64,000 bases of DNA, taken from positions 21,422,357-21,486,356 of the forward strand of contig NC_065545.1 of NCBI RefSeq assembly GCF_932294415.1. The letters are read 5' to 3'. This DNA comes from Quercus robur. Lineage: Eukaryota > Streptophyta > Magnoliopsida > Fagales > Fagaceae. Positions within the stretch are counted from its first letter, which is position 1. The number at the start of each line of letters is the position of its first letter. The translations under genes and the position numbers were made by a program. Shown piece by piece: positions 10,886 through 21,905 of the stretch. Below the pieces are notes generated by a model. It did no database searches, was not told where the DNA came from, and worked only from the letters and a program-made list of their open reading frames with translations.

Positions 10886-11340
10886 CTAATGATACCCCTG
10901 AAAGGCATCCAAGAAGCTCATCCTCGGGTGTCCATATGTGACATCTACCAATTGATCAATCTTTAGCATAGGGAACAGGTCTTTCGGGTATGCCTGGTTT
11001 AAGTCTGTGAAGTCCACACAAACCCTCCACTTGCCATTCTTCTTCTTCACTACCACGGTATTTGCTAGCCATTCCGGGAAGAAGATTGCTCTTATCACCC
11101 TGGCTTCCTTCAGCCTTTGGACTTCCAACTTGACTGCGTCAACATGCTCTTTTGCCGCTTTCCTCGGCTTCTGCTTCTTCGGGGGGAATGACGGGTCCAC
11201 ATTGAGCTTATGGACAATGAACTTGGGGTCTACCCCGGGCACTTCGTACGGACTCTATGCAAAGACATCCACATTCTGCAAAAGGAATAACAACATTTCT
11301 ACCTTATCCTGGTCTTTCATGCTCATCCCTATTTGAAAAT
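10886..11340 (-). pseudogene. Tat reverse transcriptase, N-terminal half
   Basis: The frame from 11242 contains the Gypsy RT entry region (VHKLNVDPSFPPKKQKPR), the finger motif VVKKKNGKWRVCVDFTDLN and FLDAFQGYH, which holds the first catalytic Asp. A TAG stop (10886-10888) interrupts it directly after GYH. The region 10889-10710 continues the palm with MPFGLKNAGATYQR. Upstream of 11242 the linker from protease has further stops. Confidence 0.85.
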
Positions 11341-11425
11341 ACCTGTCAATGTCTGGAAATATTTTAACCTTCAACAGCTCCTAGGCACAACTCGCCCCCA
11401 CTTCTTCTCGGGGCTTCTATAATTG

Positions 11426-12397
11426 CTACGAAGATGCTTCTTCGGTGGTTTCCTTTTGTTCAACCTGCTTGCCCTTCCACCTGACCGTGGTGACCAAGCA
11501 TTGCCTAGCCACTTGCTGGTTTCCTCGTACTACGACAACTCCATGCTCGGTAGGAAATTTAACCTTCACATGCAAGGTGGACGGAACAACCCTCATTGCG
11601 TGAATCCACGGCCTTCCCAGGATTGCCGTGTATGGGGAGAACGATCTTACTACAATAAAGGTCACCATCACTTCCTTGCCCTCCATATTTACCAAAAGGG
11701 AAATTTGACCCTCGGGAATCACCACTCTTCCATCAAATGAGACCAACGGCGTATCATACTTCGTCAAGTCCTGATTTTTTAATCCAAGCCTCTCGAATAG
11801 ATCTGGGTACATTACGTCGGCTCCGCTTCCTTGGTCTATCATCACCCTTTTCACTAAGAAGCTGCTTATCTGCGCTGTTAATACCAACGCATCATCGTGC
11901 GGTTGAATCGTTCCCTCCAGATCTTCCTCGTCAAAAGAAATTGCCAGCCGGCCAACTTTCATCCTCTTTTTGGGTGGTTGTTTTTCCGTGCAAGTTTCTT
12001 TGGGCGCCACTATCAATACTCCTCTTCTGGTTATAGTCTCACCCCTCAGAACAGCATGGATGACCTTGATCACCCCGAATGGCGCCGGAAGGGGGTTCCC
12101 TTTTTGTTGAGCACCATGACCAGCATCCCGGTTCCCAGAATCCACTACGAACTCTTTCAAATATCCTGCCTTCACTAATTGCCCCAGATGATCTTTTAAT
12201 ACCCGGCACTGCTCGGTGGTGTGCCCTTTATCTCTGTGGTATGTGCAATACAAGTTTTGATTCCTTCTAGACGGGTCACCCCCCATCTTGTTCGGCCATC
12301 TGAAGAACGATTCGTTCTTAATCAGGTCTAAAATCTTGTGTACCGGTTCTTTGAATGCTACATTCACCCCTCCCATTTGTACTTCTGGTTCCTGCAT
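11426..12397 (-). pseudogene. Tat gag C-terminus and aspartic protease
   Basis: This 323-codon open frame begins in the gag tail, with the C/H-rich motif CTYHRDKGHTTEQC followed by RVLKDHLGQLVKAGYL, as usual in Tat and Athila gags. The retropepsin domain follows with VMIDQGSGADVMY (family consensus DTGSSA at this place; here the Thr is Gln) and the flap and hydrophobic C-terminal part, AILGRPWIHAMRVVPSTLH. The catalytic Asp is present. The frame itself has no stop, but its neighbours on both sides do. Confidence 0.85.
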
Positions 12398-12409
12398 CCT
12401 AAAATCCTT

Positions 12410-13560
12410 CCTCGGTCTCGTGGGAAAAACGCCCTACCGGGAGCGATTCAGCAATGGGGCCTTACCCTTATTCTGTAGCCGATCATCCTCAAGACGTTTA
12501 TACTCCTCCATACACCTCATAAGTTTCCTCATATCCTCGGGAGGTATTTTTGTCAACGACTCCTATAATTCAGAGTCCTCGGTCCCATCCTGAAAGTGCT
12601 TGCCGCAATCTTCTCGTTACCCCCACCGATTTCATTATATAGCTCCCAATACCGATTGGCATAACTCCGAAAGGTTTCGCCAAACCTCATCTTTATGGAT
12701 AGCAATGCATCCACCGGTTGTGGCACCCGGCTGCACGTCACAAATCAAGCGCCAAACTCTTGGATCAGCTCAGTAAAACTATGAATGGAACCTTTTCGTA
12801 ATCCATTAAACCATCTCAAAGCCGTGGAGCCAAGACTTGAGGGAAACACCTTACACATCAGTGCATCGTTGTGTGTGTACAAAGACATCATATGGATATA
12901 ATGACTGACGTGCTCCACCGGGTCCGTTTTCCCATCGTAGGAGTTAAATAGTGGCCGCGTAAATCGGCTCAGCATAGGGGCCCGTTCAATTTCGTTTGAG
13001 AATGGTGACCGAGCAGCTCTTCGTAAGGCCCGACTCATTGCGTCCATGGCAACATTGTAGGGTTACCATTCCTCCGAGGAATATGAACCACGGTTGGCAT
13101 ATCCATGCGAACGCGAACGGTCCCGGTGTTGTCGCGACTCTCGGGAGTGTGAGCGGTTCCTATGTCGGCGTGATTCTTGGGAAAGGGAACGATCTCGGCA
13201 TTGACGGGAACCGGACTGGCTGGACCTCTCCTCGTCTCGATTTCCCACACTACCATCCCTCCTTTCTCGGTTGTCTCGGTCCCTTCTTTGGCACCAACCC
13301 CTTGCCTCTAACTCCAAATCCCTCACCAGTCTGCGCAACCGCTCCAGCTCTTGGTCTCTCTCATCATGTTGTTCGTGCCCCGAGGCACCCGACATTGTTC
13401 TGTGAGTTTGGTCTGACCCCTCCCCAAGGCCAAATTCTTATTCTCTACGCTCACGCTCCCTATCCTCATGCCTTTTCTGTCTTCTTTCCCGACATGTGGA
13501 GTCCCGAGAAGATCCTACAGATCTGCTCTCGGCTTGGCCTCCCGAACGCCCTTCGGACAT
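12410..13560 (-). pseudogene. Tat gag
   Basis: The N-terminal part (13063-13395) is rich in Arg, Ser, Asp and Glu, with runs such as RDRSLSQESRRHRNRSHSR. It is followed by the gag core at 12553-13047: FTRPLFNSYDGKTDPVEHVSHY, ALMCKVFPSSLGSTALRWF and SFTELIQEFGA, then FGETFRSYANRYWELYNEI. Several stops separate the blocks (for example after EFGA and after NYRSR). No intact gag protein could be made. Confidence 0.85.
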
Positions 13561-13601
13561 TTCCCGTGCTTGAGTCAGTCGAACCACAACTTCGTAGGAT
13601 A

Positions 13602-13620
13602 GCCCCACAGTGGGCGCCAA
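13602..13620 (-). other. Primer binding site of the Tat element
   Basis: On the minus strand TGGCGCCCACTGTGGGGC lies two to three bases inside the 5' LTR. The TGGCGCC start matches the CCA end of a tRNA with a GGCG acceptor end. The tRNA species is not assigned; the sequence departs from tRNA-Lys after the first ten bases. Confidence 0.7.
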
Positions 13621-13621
13621 T

Positions 13622-14213
13622 TGTGCGCGTCGGAAATGAGGCTATTGGGCTTGACCTCACTTGGGCTCACAACTTACTTATAAGGTGGGCTTAGGATTTC
13701 CTACTTTGGGTCGTTCTCGGCACAAAGACTCAACGTAGTTTCTCCTCTCTCTTTCTGAATCACTGTTTCTCTCTACTCTCTATTTTTTGTGAACCTCTCA
13801 ACAACCACTTTTTCCTTTCCATCTTCTTATATTTATAGCTCTGGATTAGTGGGGAGACTATGATTACAACCATAGTTAGTGCAATTAGGGGTCCAATATC
13901 ATCAGTTGTATGTGGGTGGTTAGGTGGGGGTGGAATGTGGCGAATGTGGCCTTGGAACTTGGTTCCAACTCAAGTAAGAATGCTCGGTAGTGATGTTTCC
14001 TGGTAACTGTCGAGCATGCTATGGTGTGTTCGGATTTTAAGTCTTTCTTTATTATTCGGGAACGTTATGCCAAGCAATGGTCAGGTGATGAAACTTGGGC
14101 TTGTAGTTTGTGAGGGTAGAGTAGAAAGAGATTGGAGATGTGGGCGAGATGTGGGCCATGCTCTGGGCCTAAACCCAAGGCCCAACTGGATCCGAGTACC
14201 TCGGTGTCGTACA
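13622..14213 (-). repeat. 5' LTR of the Tat element
   Basis: Partner of 2861-3441, with canonical TG...CA ends and followed by the duplicated GTTCC. It carries the same minus-strand TATA box (CTATAAATATAAG, near 13824-13838) and an internal repeat of the GGGCGAGATGTGGGC type near 14140 that the other LTR lacks. Confidence 0.9.
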
Positions 14214-14218
14214 GTTCC

Positions 14219-14845
14219 TTAACTTTTACTTTAATAGTTAAATTAGTCTTTAAAATTTAATTTGTCAATTTAGTCTTTTATATTATCAAAATGAATTAAT
14301 TAGGTACTTCCACTCGAATTTATTAGCAAATGAAACTGTGTAATTTTTTAAATTATTACTCACTAAATAACAAGGTCTAATAAATGGCACACATTTGAAT
14401 AAGCTTTCCTCTATATTTTTTTTTATATAATTAAATGGCATAATTTAGTAACATATTTGAACGAAATGATCACATTAAATCATTTTTTAAAATATAGAAT
14501 TAAATTCACAAAAATTAAATCAAAAGTACTAGTTTGAAAATTGAATTTCACCCTAATTTTTTTAATTAAAAAAAAATGGTAGTCCTTTTCCATATAATGA
14601 TGTAGAAGATCGAAGAAACAATTGCTCCAAGGCGATGACATATTTGTTGTCCTTGCTATAGCTAGCACTTGTCAATCCCTTCTCAGATGATAGCCACGTT
14701 GGGTCCACTCGTCCTCAAGCATGGCTTCCCTTTTCTCATTCTCATCGCCATATCTTTCCCTAATTCACTCACACTATGTATACTCCACCACGATGTTCAC
14801 ACTCTTCATCAAGAACTAAACTCTATAGTCTATAGTAACACCAAG
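14219..14845 (+). promoter_or_regulatory. AT-rich spacer and presumptive vicilin promoter
   Basis: 14219-14580 is AT-rich and shows nothing specific. 14590-14845 is less AT-rich and precedes the vicilin ATG. It has an ACGT core (CCACGTTGG, near 14693) and a CATGGC element near 14718, both common in seed-protein promoters, and a weak TATA-like TATGTATAC near 14775. The assignment is positional; no strong RY repeat (CATGCA) was seen. Confidence 0.35.
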
Positions 14846-15241
14846 AATGGCTTCCAAAGCTAAGGTTTCTTTAGCTCGCTTGCTCTTGTCTCTCTTGGGT
14901 TTTATGTGCTAGTTTAGCTCAGGCCAAGGACCCGGAGCTCAAAATATGCCAAAAACAATGTAAGCGACAAAAGCAACAGTGTGAGCGAAATTGTGACGAG
15001 CACATGAGAGAGAAAAAAGTGCGCGAGAGACAAAGAGGAGAGGGAAATGGTGGAGTGGAAAGGGAAGGCTATGACAGGGAAGAGGAGAGAGAGAAGCAAG
15101 AAGAAGAAGAAGAGGAGGAAGATAATCCTTACTTGTTTGAAGATGAGGATTTTGAGTCCAGGGTTGAGACTGATGAAGGTAGTGTTCAGGTTCTTCAGAG
15201 GTTTACAAAGAGGTTCAAACTTCTTCGTGGCATTGAGAACT
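14846..15241 (+). pseudogene. Vicilin exon 1, 5' part
   Basis: ATG at 14846 opens a signal peptide (MASKAKVSLARLLLSLLGF). The frame is lost near codon 20 and resumes as LAQAKDPELK in another frame. Then come two C-x3-C pairs (CQKQC, CERNC), the helical-hairpin motif of vicilin N-termini, an Arg/Glu-rich stretch, and the start of cupin 1 (NPYLFEDEDFESRV, VLQRFTKRFKLLRGIEN). The exon stops at the Copia insertion. GAACT at 15237-15241 is the left copy of the target duplication. Confidence 0.9.
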
Positions 15242-15614
15242 TATCAAAGTTGTTAATCAAATCAGAAAGGAAGAAAAGGAACGAAACAAAAGAAGAAAGA
15301 TGAGAAGAAATGAAGTCTAAGATAAAACGACAGCAGTGTAGTGTAGTTATTGTAGTACTGTAGTTTAATGCAGACTAAAGCTTCTTGTAGTTTAGTGATG
15401 TATTTAAGTAGGATGTGTTCACCCGTGAGATAACTAACTAACACACGTGCTATAACTAATCCCGTGTAATTTGGGATATTTTGCTTTGCTTTGTTTATGT
15501 ATTTAGTCACAATTACTTGTACAGATTCATTCATTCAGTGAAAAGTCAATTTTCTTCACCAATTTTCTCTCTAGCTTTCTGTTTCTTCTTCAAGATTCTT
15601 TGTGCTCTCTTATA
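15242..15614 (+). repeat. 5' LTR of the Copia element (TA...TA ends)
   Basis: Begins TATCAAAGTTG and ends CTCTTATA, immediately before the primer site. Both LTRs of the element have the same non-standard TA...TA ends, so this is the true terminus and not a mutation in one copy. A weak TATA-like TATTTAAG is near 15402. Confidence 0.88.
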
Positions 15615-15626
15615 TGGTATCAGAGC
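15615..15626 (+). other. Primer binding site, initiator tRNA-Met
   Basis: TGGTATCAGAGC directly follows the LTR. This is the standard Copia primer site complementary to the 3' end of initiator tRNA-Met. Confidence 0.9.
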
Positions 15627-15640
15627 TTGAGCCTTTGTCA

Positions 15641-16618
15641 ATGGTGTCAAACACTGAAACCACTTCACATTCTTCATCTCAGTGCGAGCTTTCTCCAATG
15701 GAAGATCCTCGCAGTCCATTTTTTTTACATCATGGTGAATCTCCTGGTGCAATCCTCGTTGCTCAACCTCTGATTGAGGATAATTACCCAACTTGGGCTA
15801 GGCCAATGAGAATGGCTTTGGATGCCAAGAGTAAACTTGGTTTTGTTGATGGCTCCATCACTGCTTCAATGGCAATCACACCACTCGAGAAATAAGCCTG
15901 GTTAAAGTGCAATTCAATGATCTCATCATGGATCTTGAATTTTGTTTCACCTCATATCACAGCTAGTGTCATTTACAAAGACACAACTCCTGCAGTGTGG
16001 AATGCACTCAAGAATCACTTTCTACAAGCCAATGGACCAAGGATTTCTTAACTTTAGAAGCAAATTTTCACTGTGATGCAAGGGGATTCTACCATGACAA
16101 GCTTTTTCATTGATCTTCAAGCTACCTGGGATCAATTGTTGAATCTAAGGCCTTTGCCAAGTTGTTCATGTGGTAAATGCACTTGTAGAGTAAATGATAA
16201 GATTGCACATCTTTTTCATCAAGATTCAATCATGCAATTTCTCAATGGATTGAATGATTGCTATTCACAAGTTAAGACTCAAATCCTTATGATGGAACTT
16301 GTTCCACCAATAGATAAGGCTTTCTCGTTGGTGATCCAGGAGGAAAGGCAAAGGTCTTCAACCTTTAATGGTTCTCTTTCTGTTGAATCAGTTGCACTTG
16401 CTGTTAAGAACCAAGCTTTTAATCAAGGTTCTTCTTCAAACAACAGTAATGGCAAGAATTTCAAGGGCAATGTTGGGAAAGGAAGGCCTGTGTGCAGCCA
16501 CTGTGAAAAGCTTGGTCACATTATGGAGAAATGTTACAAGCTTGTTGGATTTCCTCCAGGTTACAAGCAAAAGGGAAGAGTTGCCAAGGCTAATCAGGTT
16601 ATGGTTGATGATGATTAA
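15641..16618 (+). pseudogene. Copia gag
   Basis: The first block (MVSNTETTSH, then LIEDNYPTWARPMRMALDAK) is the N-terminal gag domain of plant Copia elements. The second (ATWDQLLNLRPLPSCSCGKC, FLNGLNDCYSQVKTQILMM) is the gag core, and it ends with a zinc knuckle, CSHCEKLGHIMEKCYKL. Stops at 15893-15895 and near 16050 separate the blocks. ATG at 15641 was chosen over the one overlapping the primer site because the protein homology starts there. Confidence 0.85.
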
Positions 16619-18775
16619 GGGCAATCTAAGATTATGCATTAGAATAACCCTTTCCCTTGCACCTCAGAACAGTATCAACAGTTGCTCTCTCTGTTGAACT
16701 CTCATGCATCCACTTCTAGTAATTCCAATGATGCTATTACCACATCCAATTTTGCTCTTCCAGGTAACTTTTTTGCCTCTTTTCAAGATTCTATTTGCTT
16801 GAATATGCAACATTCCATTTTTGCCAAGAATCCAGTCAATAAAACAGTTTCTGGTAAGGAAACTTGGGTCCTTAACATTGGGGCAACAGATCATATTGTC
16901 CATTTTGTCAAATTATTCACTAAAATAATTAGTTCCATTTCATCTTTTGTTTAATTACCTAATGGTGAAAGAGTTTTTGTCACACACATTGGCACTATTC
17001 AAGTTATAGCTAGTTTGGTTCTTGAAATGTGTTATGTGTTCCTGCTTTCACTTATAATTTGATCTCAGTGAGTCAATTGACAAAATGTCTGTCCTGTTGC
17101 TTTATTTTCTTGTTCAATTTGTGCTTTATACGGGACCTTTCTTGTTGGAAAACGACTGGAGTGGGTAAATTGCATAACAACCTCTACTTGTTATCTACAA
17201 CTTCTTGCAAATCAGATTCTGCAATATCTTCCATTCTAGATTCTGTTTTTGGTACTTTTGTTAATAATGTTTCTGATATTCCTGTCATTACCAAGCCATA
17301 TCTTTGGCATCTTAGACTAGGACATGCTTCAGATGCCAAACTTCATGCTTTACATGATTGTATTCTTGATGTAAGCAATGTACATAGCAATAAAGATTGT
17401 ACTCTTTGTCCCATTGCAAAACAGAAACGTTTACCCTTTTCTTTCTTTAATCATTTGTCTGAAAATGCTTTTGATCTTATCCATTGTGAAGTTTGGGGTC
17501 CTTTTGCAAAGTCTACTCATAATGGTTTTAGGTATTTTCTTACCATTGTAGATGATGCCACTAGATCCACATGGGTATACCTTATGAAAACTAAATCAAA
17601 AACCAGACCCTTGTTGATTTCCTTTTTCACCATGATATCCACACAATTTCACACTAATATCAAAGTTATTAGGACTGACAATGCTCAAGAGTTTTTCCTT
17701 AAATATTTTTATGCTGATCATGGAATTTTACATCAGCATTCATGTGTTGCCACTCCACAACAGAATTCAGTTGTGGAGAGGAAACACCAACACATATTGA
17801 GCATTGCAAGACCTTTAAAGTTTCAGTCATATGTGCCTCTTACTTTGGGGTGAGTGTGTCTTAACTGCTGTGTATATTATCAACAGATTACCTTCTTTCA
17901 CCCTAGGTAACAAAACACCTTTTGAGAAGCTTTATAACAAAATTCCTTCCTATGATCATCTAAAGGTGTTTGGTTGTCTTTGTTTTGCTTCTACTTTGTC
18001 TCAAAATAGATCTAAGTTTGATCCTAGGTCTATTCCATGTGTTTTTCTGGGGTATCCTTATGGTGTTAAAGGTTTTAAAGTGCTTAATTTGGCAACTAAG
18101 AAAATTTTTGTTTCTAGAGATGTTCTCTTTCATGAGATTGTCTTTCCTTTTATTTCCTCCACATATTCTTCCTCACCTCATTCTACCATCACTTTCCCTC
18201 ATATTTTCCCTTCCTTAGATATTGCTAATGACTCTTTACCTTCTGTTTCTCATCCTTTTGATCCTATCGACATTTCTATTCTTGATTCGCCTGGTCATTC
18301 AACTCCTACACTTGCCTTGTCTAATTCTGACCTACCTTTACCTCACACTACTTCAGATTTACCTATTTCTAATTTACCAAATTCTGTTTCTACTCCTACA
18401 CCTTCAACCGTTCCTCTTCCTTCTGCTAATGCAGATCCTGTACCTATTCCTCTTCCTAATTCTGCTCCTTTAAGGAAGTCTACCAGAATCACTAAAGCTC
18501 CTGCTTATTTGCAAGATTATAAATGCAGTAATGTTGTTCAAGATCAATTTGTTCATTCCAATCCAACCTTCAAGACTGGATCCACCTCCTCCACTTCAGG
18601 TACTAAATACCCTTTATCTCAATATCTTGATTCTTCTAGTTTGTCACCCTCTTATGCCCATTTTTGTTCTCTTATCACTGCTATTCCTGAGCCCAAATCT
18701 TATAATAAGGCTGTCAAAGACCCTAAATGGCAGGATGCCATGGCTGTTGAGATTGCAGCATTGGAATCTAACTAG
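16619..18775 (+). pseudogene. Copia protease region and integrase
   Basis: The protease region (near 16840-17000) is degraded by stops. The integrase head has WHLRLGHAS and [14 protein letters not shown] (HHCC zinc finger). The core has IHCEVWGPF, where the first catalytic Asp is replaced by Glu, then RTDNAQEFF (Asp present) and [15 protein letters not shown] (Glu present). A frameshift at about 17840 joins it to a second frame with NKTPFEKLYNKIPSYDHLKVFGC, and the Ser/Pro/Thr-rich linker to RT reaches 18775 (RKSTRITKAPAYLQDY). Confidence 0.87.
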
Positions 18776-18781
18776 ACCTGG

Positions 18782-19460
18782 ACTGCCACTCCCTTGCCTC
18801 CTCATAAAAGGGCTATTGGGTGCAAGTGGGTATATAGGGTCAAGTATAAGGTTGATGGGACAGTGGAGAGGTATAAAGCAAGGCTTATGGCTAAGGGTTT
18901 CGCTCAACAGGAAGGTCTAGACTTCACAGAAACCTTCTCTCTTGTAGCCAAGATGACTTTAGTCAAAACTTTACTTGCTATTGCTGCTGTGAGGGGTTGG
19001 CACCTTATTCAGCTTGATGTAAACAATGTTTTCCTCCATGGTGATCTCCATGAGGAAGTTTTACATGCAGCTGCCTCAGGCTTTTCACAGCAAAGGGGAG
19101 CATTTGGTGTGTAAGCTCAACAAATCATTGTATGGTCTCAAACAGGCCTCAAGACAGTGGTATTCCAAGTTTTCATCTACCATTTTGAAGTGTGGATTCA
19201 AGCAATCTAAGTCCGATTACTCTTTGTTTACCAAGAAGTTCAATCAGTCCTTCATAGCCCTATTAGTTTATGTTGATGACATTCTCATTTCTAGCAATGA
19301 TGTTCATGCTATTGAAGAACTTAAGGTGTTCTTGGATCAAGAATTCAAGCTCAAAAATCTTGGAAACCTCCTTGGACTTGAAGTGGCCAGATCAAAACAA
19401 GGTACATCTTTGTGCCAAAGAAAGTATGCCTTAGAGATACTTAAAATGCAAGCATGACAG
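18782..19460 (+). pseudogene. Copia reverse transcriptase
   Basis: The frame from 18794 has RAIGCKWVYRVKYKVDGTVERYKARLMAKGF (abridged here to KWVYRVKYKVDGTVERYK as the key block), then FTETFSLVAKM and [15 protein letters not shown] frameshift near 19080 leads to the frame from 19026, with [17 protein letters not shown] and the active site [11 protein letters not shown], which is intact at about 19264-19296. A stop near 19457 ends it before the connection domain. Confidence 0.87.
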
Positions 19461-20217
19461 TATGCAAGCCTAGCAGAGTTCCTATGGAGTAAAACTCAAA
19501 ATTGAGCAAGTTTTATGGAGAGTTGCTACCTGATCATGGTGTTTACAGAAGATTGGTAGGCAGATTGTTATATCTCACTATTACCAAACTAGATATTGCT
19601 TACTCAGTACATAAACTGAGTCAATTTATGTCCAACCCATGAAAACCTCATCTGGATGCAGCCTATAAAGTGTTACAATACCTTAAAGGAAGTCCTAGTC
19701 AGGGTATTCTTTTGTCATCCAAGTCTGATTTGCACTTGAAAGCATACACAGATGCAGACTGGGCATCTTGTATTGATATCAAAAGGTCCACTACTAGGTA
19801 TTGTATTTTCTTGGGTGATTCTCTAATTTCATGGAAATCTAAGAAGCAATCCATAGTCTCTAGATCTTCTGCTGAAGCAAAGTATAGAGCTATGGCAGTG
19901 ACTACTTGTGAAATCACTTGGATTTTGGCTTTGTTGAAGGATTTAGAAGTATTTCATCCAAAATCTACAATGCTCTTCTGTGACAATCAAGCAACCATAT
20001 ATATTGGTGAGAGCCCAATGTTTCATGAAAGGACCAAGCATATAGAAATAGATTGCCACTTGGTCAGAGATAAGGTCCAAGATAAGGTCATCAAATTGTT
20101 CTTCACTCCTACTTATTCACAGTTAGCTGATCCTCTTACAAAGGCTCTTAGTGGTCAACAATTGAAAGCACTACTTACCAAGATGAGCATTGTGAACATT
20201 CACAATCCTGGTTCTCA
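19461..20217 (+). pseudogene. Copia RNase H
   Basis: The frame from 19670 contains [10 protein letters not shown] (first Asp), [15 protein letters not shown] (the family has Glu where this copy has Lys), LFCDNQAT (Asp) and [16 protein letters not shown]. The N-terminal link to RT (19461-19669, RLVGRLLYLTITKLDIAY) is in other frames. The Glu-to-Lys change would remove a catalytic residue. Confidence 0.87.
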
Positions 20218-20230
20218 TCTTGAGGGGGAG
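20218..20230 (+). other. Polypurine tract of the Copia element
   Basis: CTTGAGGGGGAG abuts the 3' LTR and marks its start at 20231. Confidence 0.88.
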
Positions 20231-20603
20231 TATCAAAGTTGTGAATCAAATCAGAAAGGAAGAAAAGGAACGAAGCAAAAGAAGAAAGATGAGAAGAAAT
20301 GAAGTTTAAGATAAAACGACAGCAGTGTAGTGTAGTTATTGTAGTACTGTAGTTTAATGCAGACTAAAGCTACCTGTAGTTTAGTGATGTATTTAAGTAG
20401 GATGTGTTCACACGTGAGATAACTAATTAACACACGTGCTATAACTAATCCCATGTAATTTGGGATATTTTGCTTTGCTCTGTTTTTGTATTTAGTCACA
20501 ATTACTTGTACAGATTCATTCATTCAGTGAAAAGTCAATTTTCTTCACCAATTTTCTCTCTAGATTTCTGTTTCTTCTTCAAGATTCTTTGTGCTTTCTT
20601 ATA
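20231..20603 (+). repeat. 3' LTR of the Copia element
   Basis: Same length and the same TA...TA ends as the 5' LTR. It is followed at once by the duplicated GAACT and the resumed vicilin reading frame. Confidence 0.93.
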
Positions 20604-20695
20604 GAACTATCGTGTGGTGATTCTTGAAGCCGATCCTCTGACATTCATAAGCCCAGCTCACTTTGATGCTGAACTTATTCTCTTTGTTGCCAAGG
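20604..20695 (+). pseudogene. Vicilin exon 1, 3' part, with GC donor
   Basis: The cupin 1 frame resumes as NYRVVILEADPLTFISPAHF and DAELILFVAKG. The exon ends in AAGG and the next bases are GCACGTAA, so the donor is GC instead of GT (position 20696). Phase 1 at this junction fits exon 2 exactly. Confidence 0.88.
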
Positions 20696-21177
20696 GCACG
20701 TAATTTTTCGTCCTACTAATTCTTATCTTATTTAGTTATTAGTTAGAGCAATGATGAGGATAAGGGATATGATCATCTCCTTTAGGGGCAGTTTTTAAAC
20801 AAAGATTATTTTCTCAAATGAATACTTAGAAAGAAAAAGTTAAAAGTTAACTGAATAATACCCATAAATAGTACCAAAAAGAAGCTAAAAACTCAAATAA
20901 GCTGAAACTTACATCACATCCCATTGTAGCTTTATGAAATCCCATTTTAGCTTTATGAAATCGATTCATTCTCGATCATCAGCTTTTTAATAAATTGGTA
21001 ACAGAAATATGGAATAAAGTATTTCTAGAAATATTTTAAATTTTAGTACATAAGCTTTACAATTTGATATGTTAAGTTATGGAGATGATCTTCTTAATTT
21101 GATATGTTATGTTATGGAGATGATCTTTTTCCTTGAGAGTGGATATGTTTTCGTCACTTGTTTAAGGTAATAAATTG

Positions 21178-21218
<41 letters not shown>

Positions 21219-21255
21219 TATATATTTTTTTTTTTTAAAAAAAAAATTGGTATAT
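20696..21255. other. Vicilin intron 1, left part
   Basis: AT-rich intron sequence with two short tandem duplications (TTATGAAATC-containing near 20930-20965, GTTATGGAGATGATCTT near 21075-21127) and a (TA)n tract with T and A runs at about 21179-21246. No gene. Confidence 0.7.
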
Positions 21256-21260
21256 GTACA

Positions 21261-21905
21261 TGTAGGGTCACGTTCCGCGATGAACCGCAGTGGTGTTGGA
21301 TTCGCACGTGAATGGGCCCAAACAATATCATTTGTAGAGAGTGGATTCGCAAGGCTAGGCCCTAGTTACCTAGCGGTGGGTTTTGGTGGTGTTCATATGT
21401 GATTAAAGTACCTTCACCCTTGGAGTCTTTCTCCTGGAGGTGGACTAGAAGCCCCTCCTTTTTGGCCAGTCTTTCCAGCCCCCCCCCCTCTCCAGATTAC
21501 TTATTTTTTCTTTTATACTAGCCTGCGCTCACTTTCCTTCGTCCACGTGTAGGGTCAATCTTTCCAAGACTGATACTTGTCCCGTCAGTCCAAGTCCAAA
21601 GTGGTTGGGAGTGGTTGATAAAGCTAAAGGATAAGGCTCTGTTAGGCGCAGAGCTATGCATGGGGAAGGTAGTAAGGGCAGCCTTTCCTAGATATTTTAG
21701 ATTTCCTTTCAAGTACATCCCTTTACCGTTTTGCCCCTCCTCTTGGTGGATCTTTGGGTCAGCCGAGGACTGCACTGTCCTCGGCTGCTTCTCCGGGCCA
21801 ATTGGGCCTTATTATTCTTGAGCTTGGGCCATGACCTTTTTCGGCTTAGGCCTTTGGACTCCCCATCAGCAAGTGGGCCTGGCCCATCAATTATTAGGCC
21901 CCACA
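21261..21905 (-). repeat. 3' LTR of the LARD
   Basis: Begins TGTAGGGTCACG and ends GGCCCCACA. A minus-strand TATA box, AGTATAAAAG (about 21512-21520), is present in both LTRs. Just inside it the minus strand reads TTTTGAGGGGCTAT, the polypurine tract. Confidence 0.92.

Larger units (their letters stand above)
2861..14213 (-). mobile_element. Tat-lineage Ty3/Gypsy LTR retrotransposon, complete but inactivated
   Basis: Two LTRs (2861-3441 and 13622-14213) are flanked by the 5-bp duplication GTTCC (2856-2860 and 14214-14218). On the minus strand the order is LTR, primer site, gag, protease, RT, RNase H, second RNase H, integrase, tandem-repeat spacer, antisense gene, polypurine tract, LTR. A second RNase H between the native RNase H and integrase, together with an extra antisense gene between integrase and the 3' LTR, marks the Tat lineage. 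Damage includes in-frame stops in gag and RT, an altered RT active site (YIDN), stops in the antisense gene and a hAT-type insertion in integrase. Confidence 0.92.
15242..20603 (+). mobile_element. Ty1/Copia LTR retrotransposon in vicilin exon 1
   Basis: Two LTRs of exactly 373 bp (15242-15614, 20231-20603) flank gag-pol in the plus orientation. The target duplication GAACT lies at 15237-15241 and 20604-20608, in the codons for Glu-Asn of the vicilin. The order gag, protease region, integrase, RT, RNase H is that of Copia. By eye the LTRs differ at about 12 of 373 positions (about 3%). Stops and frameshifts make the copy defective. Confidence 0.95.

Noticed and set aside
13602-13620. Assigning a specific tRNA to the Tat and LARD primer sites
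   Set aside because: Only the first bases (TGGCGCC) can be matched to the tRNA seen in this window; a full tRNA set would be needed.
11423-13694. Plus-strand open frames of up to 232 codons across Tat gag and protease
   Set aside because: They are antisense shadows of the gag/protease frame, and the protein patterns lie on the minus strand.
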